NCBI RefSeq assembly: GCF_003584105.1
Contig: NZ_QXFO01000018.1
Location: 1 to 64,000, forward strand
DNA from: Flagellimonas taeanensis
Lineage (GTDB): Bacteria > Bacteroidota > Bacteroidia > Flavobacteriales > Flavobacteriaceae
Direction of reading: 5' to 3'
DNA: 64,000 nt
In this document: in pieces, positions 34,890-41,534 of the stretch
How the letters are laid out: each line of letters begins with the position of its first letter
Position numbering within the stretch: position 1 is the first letter of the stretch
Position numbers and translations under genes: made by a program
The notes under the pieces: generated by a model
Databases searched by the model: none
Seen by the model: the letters and a program-made list of their open reading frames with translations, nothing else
What the model was told of the DNA's origin: nothing

Positions 34890-35471
34890 TTATTGGCTAG
34901 GGGGTAGGATTACTTTATCCACGATGTGGACGATACCATTTCCTGCCGATATGCTACCGATAATTTTGGCACCCCCGACATAGACTTCATCACCCTTGAC
35001 TTCCACAGGGGCATCTTGGTTGTTGGCCTGCCCCAATTTTTTGAAATTCTTTAAAAAGTCCTTTGAATAGTTTCCAGGGGTTACATGGTGCTTTAGAATA
35101 TTGGCCAGGGCATCTTTATTTTCTGGTTTTAAAAGGTCTTCCACGGTTCCCTCGGGAAGCGCATCAAAAGCTGCATTTGTTGGAGCGAAGACCATTAAAG
35201 GTCCCGCGTTGACCAAAACATTTTCCAATTGCGCAGCTTGTACAGCGGCAACAAGTGTAGTGTGGTCGTCGGATTGCAATGCTATCTGCAAAACGTTGGG
35301 GGTTGACGCATCATCTTTGATAAAGGCTTGGCCTTTGGTGTATTCTGAGGCAACAGTGGATTCATTTTGAACTGAGTCCTTCGTTTCGTTTTGAGGTCCA
35401 TTTTTACAGCTACTAAATATTGTCAGTAGTGAAAACAGCCCTATTATACTAAGTTTAATGGTTGATTTCAT
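34890..35471 (-). CDS. Fasciclin (FAS1)-domain lipoprotein in the nos operon
   Basis: 193 aa. A lipobox (LTIFSSC) is followed by a low-complexity linker and one FAS1 domain: VLQIALQSDDHTTLVAAVQAA, GPLMVFAPTNAAFDALPEGTVEDLL, LANILKHHVTPGNY, and NGIVHIVDKVILPP (the conserved end). FAS1 domains mediate adhesion or protein binding and have no known N2O reduction role. It is located between the cytochrome c gene (5 bp) and nosZ (32 bp), so it is co-expressed and may help organise the electron donor and NosZ at the membrane (inference). Confidence 0.9.
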   Translation of the reverse strand: MKSTIKLSIIGLFSLLTIFSSCKNGPQNETKDSVQNESTVASEYTKGQAFIKDDASTPNVLQIALQSDDHTTLVAAVQAAQLENVLVNAGPLMVFAPTNAAFDALPEGTVEDLLKPENKDALANILKHHVTPGNYSKDFLKNFKKLGQANNQDAPVEVKGDEVYVGGAKIIGSISAGNGIVHIVDKVILPPSQ

Positions 35472-35476
35472 AGGGT

Positions 35477-35989
35477 TTATTTTAAGGTTCTAAAGTATTC
35501 AACAATAGCCCGGGCCTGTTCTTCGGTAAGTCCTTGGTTGGACATGGGTGATCCATTGAATTCTTGAAGCAAGTCTTTGGCCAAAGGGTCTTGTTGTACC
35601 ATTTCCTGAGGATTTAGAATCATGTTCATTACCCACTCAGGAGTTCTTCTGTCGAGTACACCATTTGGGGCAGGTCCAATAAATTTTTTACCAACCCTGT
35701 GACAGGCTAAACACATTTGCTCATAAACTTCTTTACCCTTTGCCGCCATGGCTTGATCAATTTCGGTAGGAATTTCAATGGATTTTATTGGACCGATTCC
35801 TTTTGTGGTCAAATCAATACGATCAGATGCTTTTACTTCACTGGCAGCATTGGTTGTAACGGGCTGTTCGGTTTCAGCTTTTTTTCGTTGTACACTAAAA
35901 CCATCCTCTTTTTTTTCTTTGTCTTTTCCTCCACAGCTTAACATGATAAGGGAAAAGAGCAGTATTGTTCCTTTTAGTATTGTTTTCAT
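35477..35989 (-). CDS. Cytochrome c lipoprotein, probable electron donor to NosZ
   Basis: 170 aa. A lipobox (LFSLIMLSC) and a charged linker precede a single class I cytochrome c domain: GKEVYEQMCLACHRVGKKFIGPAP (haem CLACH), a Met ligand region NGSPMSNQGLTEEQARAIVEYFRTL. It is the first gene of the nos transcript, preceded by a TAATTTTG -7 box and an FNR-type site. Its role is inferred as delivering electrons to the CuA site of NosZ, like other cytochromes in clade II clusters. Confidence 0.88.
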   Translation of the reverse strand: MKTILKGTILLFSLIMLSCGGKDKEKKEDGFSVQRKKAETEQPVTTNAASEVKASDRIDLTTKGIGPIKSIEIPTEIDQAMAAKGKEVYEQMCLACHRVGKKFIGPAPNGVLDRRTPEWVMNMILNPQEMVQQDPLAKDLLQEFNGSPMSNQGLTEEQARAIVEYFRTLK

Positions 35990-36014
35990 AGGATTAAACT
36001 TTAGAATTTCAAAC

Positions 36015-36022
36015 CAAAATTA
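36015..36022 (-). promoter_or_regulatory. -7 box of the nos operon
   Basis: TAATTTTG on the minus strand, an exact TAnnTTTG match, 26 bp upstream of the cytochrome c start. Transcription should begin at about 36010. Confidence 0.5.
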
Positions 36023-36042
36023 TATAGGCTATGTAACCTATA
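36023..36042. promoter_or_regulatory. Imperfect palindrome in the nos promoter
   Basis: TATAGG-N8-CCTATA at about 36023-36042, with 16 of 20 positions symmetric. It overlaps the -33 region of the nos promoter and could bind one of the Rrf2 proteins or another dimeric repressor. Confidence 0.4.
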
Positions 36043-36044
36043 AC

Positions 36045-36058
36045 ATGATATAAATCAT
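36045..36058. promoter_or_regulatory. FNR/DNR-type box between nos operon and second Rrf2 gene
   Basis: TGAT-N4-ATCA, the core of the Crp/FNR half-site pair TTGAT-N4-ATCAA. Its centre (36051.5) is about 41.5 bp from the inferred nos start site, the usual position for FNR-type activation. Confidence 0.5.
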
Positions 36059-36062
36059 AAAA

Positions 36063-36083
36063 AGGATAAAAATATCTTTTAAT
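36063..36083. promoter_or_regulatory. Diverged third copy of the Rrf2-type motif
   Basis: AGGATAAAAATATCTTTTA resembles the two identical motifs upstream of ric and the first Rrf2 gene, keeping the AGGATAAAA half and a TC-TTT half. It lies 22-42 bp before the start of the second Rrf2 gene and also near the nos promoter. Confidence 0.45.
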
Positions 36084-36104
36084 CTTTGATATACATTTTA
36101 TGTC

Positions 36105-36536
36105 ATGCTTTCCAATTCTTCCAAATATGCCATCAAAGGGGTGCTTTATTTAGCATTGAACTCCAATGCTGACCAAAAGGTCTTGGTGAGAGATATTTAT
36201 GATACCATTCATGTGCCAGAGGCTTACTTGGCCAAGCTATTACAAGAACTCTCAAGGCATGGTATTATCTCTTCAACTAGAGGACCAAAAGGAGGATTTT
36301 ATTTGAGTGATGAAGATAGAAAGCACACGTTATTGGAAATTGTAAAGGTTATAGATGGAGAGAATCGACTGAATTCATGCGTTATGGGTATCCGTAATTG
36401 TGATATGGACAATCTTTGTGTTCTACATAAACTTGTAGGAGGTAATAAGTCTAAGTTCATTAATGTACTTGAAAGCACAACGATATTGGATTTAGTTGAT
36501 GGCAAAAAAGGGGTCGAAGAATTTTTTCCAATGTAA
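36105..36536 (+). CDS. Rrf2-family regulator with three-Cys motif
   Basis: 143 aa. It begins with NSSKYAIKGVLYLALNS, has the HTH HVPEAYLAKLLQELSRHGIISSTRGPKGGFYL, and the cysteine cluster C-x6-C-x5-C (CVMGIRNCDMDNLC), the same spacing as the other Rrf2 protein of the island. An Fe-S cluster sensing NO or O2 is likely. It is divergent from the nos operon across a 115-bp gap holding the FNR-type box and two palindromes, so control of nosZ is the obvious hypothesis. Confidence 0.87.
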   Translation: MLSNSSKYAIKGVLYLALNSNADQKVLVRDIYDTIHVPEAYLAKLLQELSRHGIISSTRGPKGGFYLSDEDRKHTLLEIVKVIDGENRLNSCVMGIRNCDMDNLCVLHKLVGGNKSKFINVLESTTILDLVDGKKGVEEFFPM

Positions 36537-36597
36537 ATTCTAACCTAGGAATTTATTTACCCGCCTTCTTTGTATGGATCAATTAAATACGAAGAAG

Positions 36598-37827
36598 TTA
36601 ATTCTTGAGTTCAAGCTTTTTTTGTAAGGCTATCATATCTTCGGATAGCTTTTTATCTAACACACGAGCATAAATTTGAGTTGTGGACAATTTGGTATGG
36701 CCCAGCATTTTTGAAACAGTTTCTATTGGTACTCCATTTGATAAAGTAACTGTTGTCGCGAATGTGTGACGAGCCATATGAAAGGTTAAATTCTTATTTA
36801 TACCTACTGCATCTGCAATCTCCTTTAAATATAAATTGGTTTTTTCATTGGTGATTTTTGGAAGTAGTGTTTTAGAGCAAATAGTGACAGGATGATTTTT
36901 ATATTTATCCAATATTTTCTTAGCAGGTACCAACAAGGGTACTCGAACAGAAGTTTTGGTTTTGAGTCTTTTGGTTATAATCCATCTGTTACCATCTGAT
37001 CCAACAATAAGATTGTTGTCTGTCAACTCCATAATGTCTGAGTAGCTGATTCCAGTGTAACAACTGAAAACAAAAAGATCCCTAACCCGATCTAATCGTT
37101 CAATAAAGAAATCGTAGTTTTCTAAATTGCTAAGTTCATTAGCGTTTAAGAATTCTCTTTGTTTTTGTTCGAATGTTGGTTTCCAGCGTAAAAAAGGATC
37201 TCTATCAATCCATTCCAATTGATAAGCAAGATTAATGATTTTTCTAAGCCTTTGCAGATGTTTCATTACCGTATTATGGCTCATGGCCTTGGGATGACCC
37301 TTTGGATAATAATTAACCAAAAACATTTCAAGATCTGAAATGAACTTGTAATTAAGTTGACGTAGATGAACATCTGATGTTTTGAGATTATTTTTAAGAA
37401 ATCTGTTTATGTAATTCTCGGTGATTCCAAAATTTCTAATGGTGCCTGGGGCTAGTGTGTTTTCGATTTTTCTATTATGGTATTCCAGTAAATCCAATAG
37501 AGTTTTGGAGTTGATATTTTCTCCGTTGTAAAGTGATTTGACCAATTGGGGAGTTATTAGGTCGCCCTTATATTTTAAATCTTGGTAAATATTCAATAAT
37601 CTGGCTTGAACAAGATCTAAGTACCGATTGATATCTTGAGACTCTTTTGTTTTTCCTTTGACTTTTTTATTAAGGTTGTCCCATAGATCAATATTGATCT
37701 TTCTCTTAATACCAATATTGGCTCTTTTTCCATTAACGGTTATTCTTACAAAGATTTCCGCTTTATTATTAATAGCTCGTGATTTGTTAATCCAGAATAG
37801 GATTGAAAAGGTGTGTGATGTTTTCAT
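36598..37827 (-). CDS. Tyrosine recombinase (integrase) of the island
   Basis: 409 aa from ATG 37827 (MKTSHTFSILFWINKSR, the usual start of Bacteroidetes integrases with an arm-binding domain); ATGs at 37836 and 37866 are alternatives. A SAM-like core-binding domain spans about 100-200 and the catalytic domain 215-405. HMARHTFATTVTLSNG and MLGHTKLSTTQIYAR supply the C-terminal His-x-x-Arg, His and nucleophile Tyr. The first catalytic Arg position reads TGISYSDI, with Ser in place of Arg, as known for IntDOT-like enzymes. It lies 223 bp from tRNA-Arg, the attachment site, and should catalyse integration and excision of the 13.9-kb island. Confidence 0.92.
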   Translation of the reverse strand: MKTSHTFSILFWINKSRAINNKAEIFVRITVNGKRANIGIKRKINIDLWDNLNKKVKGKTKESQDINRYLDLVQARLLNIYQDLKYKGDLITPQLVKSLYNGENINSKTLLDLLEYHNRKIENTLAPGTIRNFGITENYINRFLKNNLKTSDVHLRQLNYKFISDLEMFLVNYYPKGHPKAMSHNTVMKHLQRLRKIINLAYQLEWIDRDPFLRWKPTFEQKQREFLNANELSNLENYDFFIERLDRVRDLFVFSCYTGISYSDIMELTDNNLIVGSDGNRWIITKRLKTKTSVRVPLLVPAKKILDKYKNHPVTICSKTLLPKITNEKTNLYLKEIADAVGINKNLTFHMARHTFATTVTLSNGVPIETVSKMLGHTKLSTTQIYARVLDKKLSEDMIALQKKLELKN

Positions 37828-37992
37828 AGTTGTCATCTTAGGTTTAAATGTTAAGATGAAAGTCAAATCAACTATGTGTCAGTGCTTTAGGGGAGTATTC
37901 GGTCAACACTGTTGACGATTGGATTTTGTTGACCGATTTGTTACCGATTGATATGAAATCAAAACAAATTAAATGTACCCCTAAAAACGCTG

Positions 37993-38025
37993 AAAACCTT
38001 ACAGTTATAAGTTCTGTAAGGTTTT
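37993..38025 (-). terminator. Island-borne terminator downstream of tRNA-Arg
   Basis: A perfect 12-bp stem AAAACCTTACAG/CTGTAAGGTTTT with a 9-nt loop, 25 bp from the tRNA 3' end on the minus strand. It appears to replace the original terminator pushed away to 24178-24212. Confidence 0.6.
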
Positions 38026-38049
38026 CCATTATTTTGGTATTGCTACCTA

Positions 38050-38073
38050 GTGACCTCGGCAGGATTCAAACCT
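38050..38073. repeat. attR-type direct repeat at the tRNA-Arg 3' end
   Basis: 24 bp identical to 24223-24246. It begins one base outside the tRNA and covers its last 23 nt. Confidence 0.88.
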
Positions 38074-38124
38074 GCAACCTTCTGAGCCGTAATCAGATGC
38101 GCTATTCAGTTGCGCCACGAGGCC
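38051..38124 (-). tRNA. tRNA-Arg (anticodon ACG)
   Basis: 74 nt without encoded CCA. The acceptor stem GGCCTCG pairs with CGAGGTC, the D arm is GGCGCAACTGAATAGCGC-like, the anticodon stem TCTGA/TCAGA encloses the loop TTACGGC (anticodon ACG), and the T arm is GCAGG TTTGAAT CCTGC. The discriminator base is A. It serves as the integration site of the nos island and remains intact because the element restores the 3' end. Confidence 0.95.
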
Positions 38125-38188
38125 GTTTTAATGGGCTGCAAATATATTTCTTTTTAAATTTACCACAAAACCTTGGCATACAAAAATA

Positions 38189-38701
38189 ATGGACCTTTCA
38201 GCCTACATACGTGATATAGAAGATTTCCCGAAGCCAGGTGTGGTCTTTAAGGACATCACTCCACTTCTAAAAGACCCAAAGGCTTTGAAGGCGGCCACCG
38301 AACTGCTTTTGCATTATACAGCCAATATGAGGGTAGACAAGGTCGTTGGGGTCGATAGTCGTGGGTTCATTTTTGCACCGTTATTGGCACAAAAAAAGGG
38401 AGCAGGCTTTATACCTGTCCGAAAGCCAGGAAAACTCCCTTTCAACACCTTGTCCGAATCTTATGAACTCGAGTATGGGCAAGAAATCCTTGAAATCCAT
38501 TCCGATGCGATTGAAAAGGGCGATAAAGTGCTGGTGCACGATGATGTCCTGGCCACTGGTGGCACGGCCAAAGCGGTGTGTAAATTGGTGGAACGGCTAG
38601 GGGGGGAAGTGGTCCAATGTAATTTTTTGATACATCTTACCTTTTTACAAGGGGCAGAGAAACTCAACGGGTACCCCATCAAATCGTTGCTCCGGTACTA
38701 A
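38189..38701 (+). CDS. apt: Adenine phosphoribosyltransferase
   Basis: 170 aa. It turns adenine and PRPP into AMP in purine salvage. The type I PRTase PRPP-binding loop is VLVHDDVLATGGTAKAV (about 112-128), and the N-terminal IEDFPKPGVVFKDITPLL and GVDSRGFIFAPLLA blocks are those of Apt. The length is normal. It is the chromosomal gene just beyond the tRNA-Arg integration site. Its stop overlaps the convergent small gene by 4 bp. Confidence 0.95.
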   Translation: MDLSAYIRDIEDFPKPGVVFKDITPLLKDPKALKAATELLLHYTANMRVDKVVGVDSRGFIFAPLLAQKKGAGFIPVRKPGKLPFNTLSESYELEYGQEILEIHSDAIEKGDKVLVHDDVLATGGTAKAVCKLVERLGGEVVQCNFLIHLTFLQGAEKLNGYPIKSLLRY

Positions 38702-38847
38702 TTTTCTTCCAACGCCCTTGTGGTGACGTAGTAGCGCCAACCGATAACGGCCAATTGCCACTTGGATGCCTTGGACAGGTCTAGACCCTTTTTGGTGAAG
38801 GAAGGCAGAACTGCCTTGTTGATTTTTGCCAGAATCTTGTAAAACAT
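38698..38847 (-). CDS. Small conserved protein of 49 aa
   Basis: ATG 38847 gives MFYKILAKINKAVLPSFTKK, then a basic and aromatic C-terminal half with WQLAVIGWRYYVTTRALEEN. Short proteins with this ILAKINKxxLPS...AIIGWRYYVTTRAL pattern are widespread in Flavobacteriaceae, in my recollection often labelled (probably wrongly) as SsrA-binding protein. It is convergent with apt with a 4-bp overlap. The function is unknown. Confidence 0.7.
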   Translation of the reverse strand: MFYKILAKINKAVLPSFTKKGLDLSKASKWQLAVIGWRYYVTTRALEEN

Positions 38848-39276
38848 GGTTGTAGTGTTGATTATGACAAATATACTAAACAGCCAGGGGTCTCTACTAC
38901 ATGAAAATAATAGTAATGAGATGGATGAGGAGCATGACGAAAAACTTTACTATGGCGATCATTGTTCGATTGATTTTTTAGGTTAAAAACTAGTGTTGAC
39001 CGATTGTGTTTTTCGAATATAAAATGATAAGATTCATGCTGCCAAACTTTTAGATTGAAATCTATACAATTGCATACAAGATTGTAGTCTTTTGAACGAG
39101 ATACTCCTTGAATATTAAATATACTCCTTGTTATAAGTTTTAAAGTGTAATGATAAATAACATTTAATATTGATAAATGTAACTTTTGTAGGGGTGTTTT
39201 TGGGTGTTTTTTGAAAACCTAGGGCGGTTTCGTTCCCAAAAGGCCGTTTTTTGGCCCTCTCGTTTGCTCGAAAAAA
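38848..39276. other. AT-rich intergenic region with no gene seen
   Basis: About 430 bp. It holds a third GTTGACCGA copy (38995-39003) outside the island and a short AGGCC/GGCCT hairpin at about 39240-39258. No ORF or RNA gene was identified. Confidence 0.45.
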
Positions 39277-39307
39277 AAAGGAACCACTTTTTTATGAGCG
39301 GTTCCTT
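39277..39307 (-). terminator. Terminator of the blaI-M56 peptidase operon
   Basis: AAAGGAACC and GGTTCCTTT form a stem with flanking A and T runs, so it can work in both directions. It lies 24-54 bp after the peptidase stop. Confidence 0.7.
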
Positions 39308-39330
39308 TCTTTTTTTAGGGATGTTTTTTT

Positions 39331-41025
39331 CTACTGCTTGCCCTTTTTCGTGGTAATCTCTATGACCCCATCTTTGGCCTTTTTTCCATATTTCTCAATG
39401 GCCGTTTCACCTTTGAGCACATTCATGCTTTCAATATCGCTGGGTGAGATTTTTTGTACGTCTTTGCCGGACACTTTTTTTCCATCTATATAATAGAGCG
39501 GTTCGCTACCTCCATCATTATCTATATAAAAGAAACTGGCATCCTTTTCAATGACTTCAATATCCTTATCGTCATCAGAGTCCTTGATGATCATGACATG
39601 GCTTTTACTGTCCTTGTCCTCCACTTTTCGTATTCTTATTTTTTTGACGTTCTCCCCATCTTCATCGGAGTCGAAATGAATGGATGTCCCTTTCTCAATT
39701 TCCATTTCCTTGATTTCGTCGTCACTAAGTTGCTTCCCATTGACGATAACGGTCTTTTTGGCCTTGGAACCATCAACCCTGATCAATGTTTTGTCCGAAG
39801 TGGTCCAAGTGACATCATCATCCCCCATTTTATGGATGCGGATCTTGTTGTGCTTGGCATTGCCAAAAGAGACTAAGTTGGCCTCATCGTCATAAAAAAC
39901 AGTCAATGGATCTATGGGGCCATCGGAGTTGGAACTGTAATTGCTACTGAACTTTTCCCCTTTGGAATTTTTTCCGCTCAAGTTCAAGTTGATCTCCACA
40001 ATTTCCTTTTGGTCGTTCCTGACAGCGGTGTAACTGAAATCTATCCCATCCTTGGACAGGTCTTTCTTCATCTTGTCCAGTTCATCGTTGGACGTGTCCT
40101 TGTTGATGATAAGTTCCACAGACTTATCGGCCATGATGCTTTCAATGCTTTCGGAACTGGAATAACGATATACTTCTTCTATACTAAAACTGACCAGAAA
40201 TAGTCCCAGCAGAGGTAGCACGAACAACGTTTTGAACACATTGATTTTTTTTGATTGATTTTGATTTAACATGACTATTCGTTTTTTGATTAATGAATTA
40301 TAGAATGAATTTGTGAGTCTGTATTCCTGTCCGTCCACAGCTTGCTTTAGCATGAGGTACTGGTAGTTTTTTTTGTTTTCCATTTGGCTGATGGTCTCCG
40401 AATCGGCCAAAAACTCCAAGTTCTGTTTCACAGCCCTGGTGTAGAACCATAAGACAGGATTGAACCAGAACAAAATTTTCAAGGCTTCGAGCATTAAGAT
40501 ATCCACAGTATGGTATTGTCTTGCATGTACCTTTTCATGCTCTAGGATGGTCCCTAGTTCATTTGTGTTGAACAAGGCTGGGTTGTAAAAAATGTAGTTG
40601 AAAAAGGAGAAAGGCGAGATCCGTTTTTCCGTTTCCACATGCATGTAGGGGTGTTCCCTCCAGGTTCTGGCATTTTTGGCCAAGGCTCTCAGTGAACTCA
40701 ATTGGATCAAAAATTTCACCAATAGTATGAGGCATCCGATTGCATAGATGGCCCAAAATACATGTTCCAACGTAAAGGCGGTTTGCAAAAGGGGAGCATC
40801 GGTTCCGTTTATATTACTCGTTGCACCGACCAGAACGGGCTTTGCGGCCATAACGACTCTCTCAATCCTGATGAAGGGAAAGAGGAGCGAAAGGACGAGC
40901 CCGGCAAGCAAGAAGAGCCTGTTTTCCATAAAAAAAGTGTCCCGCTTGAGGAATGCATGGTAAACCCCTAGAAAAACCGAGGATATCAATACTGTTTTTG
41001 CAAAGTATAAGATGATAGGCTCCAT
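39331..41025 (-). CDS. BlaR1-like M56 peptidase with TonB-plug-like C-terminus
   Basis: 564 aa. Four N-terminal membrane helices carry the M56 zinc metalloprotease domain, with the HExxH motif in TILEHEKVHARQYHTVD and an AVKQNLEFLADSE helix. After another helix near residue 265 a long exported Asp/Lys-rich region follows. The last 55 residues (YYIDGKKVSGKDVQKISPSDIESMNVL, YGKKAKDGVIEITTKKG) resemble the TonB-receptor plug signature. M56 proteins sense an outside signal and cleave the paired BlaI repressor. The start overlaps the blaI-type gene by one base. Confidence 0.9.
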   Translation of the reverse strand: MEPIILYFAKTVLISSVFLGVYHAFLKRDTFFMENRLFLLAGLVLSLLFPFIRIERVVMAAKPVLVGATSNINGTDAPLLQTAFTLEHVFWAIYAIGCLILLVKFLIQLSSLRALAKNARTWREHPYMHVETEKRISPFSFFNYIFYNPALFNTNELGTILEHEKVHARQYHTVDILMLEALKILFWFNPVLWFYTRAVKQNLEFLADSETISQMENKKNYQYLMLKQAVDGQEYRLTNSFYNSLIKKRIVMLNQNQSKKINVFKTLFVLPLLGLFLVSFSIEEVYRYSSSESIESIMADKSVELIINKDTSNDELDKMKKDLSKDGIDFSYTAVRNDQKEIVEINLNLSGKNSKGEKFSSNYSSNSDGPIDPLTVFYDDEANLVSFGNAKHNKIRIHKMGDDDVTWTTSDKTLIRVDGSKAKKTVIVNGKQLSDDEIKEMEIEKGTSIHFDSDEDGENVKKIRIRKVEDKDSKSHVMIIKDSDDDKDIEVIEKDASFFYIDNDGGSEPLYYIDGKKVSGKDVQKISPSDIESMNVLKGETAIEKYGKKAKDGVIEITTKKGKQ

Positions 41026-41384
41026 TATTTCTTTTTTTCGATGAGGTCAATGATTTCTTGTAACTCTTTAACCGATATCTTTTCCTCATTGGCAAAATGG
41101 GAAACCAAACTTTTATAGGAATCGTCATAGTAATCGGCAATGGCGGCGTTGACATACTTTTTGCGATATTGTTCCTTGGCTACCATGGGAAAATAGCGGT
41201 GGGTATTCCCAAAGGCCTCGTGCCCTACGTACCCCTTTTCCTGTAAGTTTCTCACAATGGTGGAGAGGGTGTTGTAATGGGGCTTTTCGCCATCAATCTC
41301 TTCCAAAATCTCCTTGACGAAGGCTTTTTTCAACTTCCAGAGAATTTTCATCACTTCCTCTTCCTTGTTGGTCAATTTTTGCAT
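41025..41384 (-). CDS. BlaI/MecI/CopY-family transcriptional repressor
   Basis: 119 aa. The winged HTH reads LTNKEEEVMKILWKLKKAFVKEILEEI and YNTLSTIVRNLQEKGYVGHEAFGNTHRYFP, standard for the family. The M56 peptidase downstream (one-base overlap) is expected to inactivate it by proteolysis upon signal. In Bacteroidetes such pairs are common and not proven to be tied to beta-lactams. The target genes other than its own operon are not visible. AT-rich sequence TTAACTATTTTTGTAG-like repeats upstream (41430-41470) could include its operator. Confidence 0.9.
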   Translation of the reverse strand: MQKLTNKEEEVMKILWKLKKAFVKEILEEIDGEKPHYNTLSTIVRNLQEKGYVGHEAFGNTHRYFPMVAKEQYRKKYVNAAIADYYDDSYKSLVSHFANEEKISVKELQEIIDLIEKKK

Positions 41385-41489
41385 AGTCTCACTGATTACA
41401 GTCCAAACATAATACTAATTCCATAGTTAAACAACTATTTTTATAGTTTGTTAACTATTTTTGTAGTTTTTATTTTGCTGTGAACGTTT

Positions 41490-41518
41490 TTGGTTGATGG
41501 AATCTTCCGCTATTTTTA
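41490..41518 (+). promoter_or_regulatory. Promoter of the antiporter gene
   Basis: TTGG at 41490-41493 and TATTTTTA at 41511-41518 with a 17-nt spacer. It supports a start downstream, at the TTG 41535. Confidence 0.45.
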
Positions 41519-41534
41519 CGCAAAACTCGATTCT

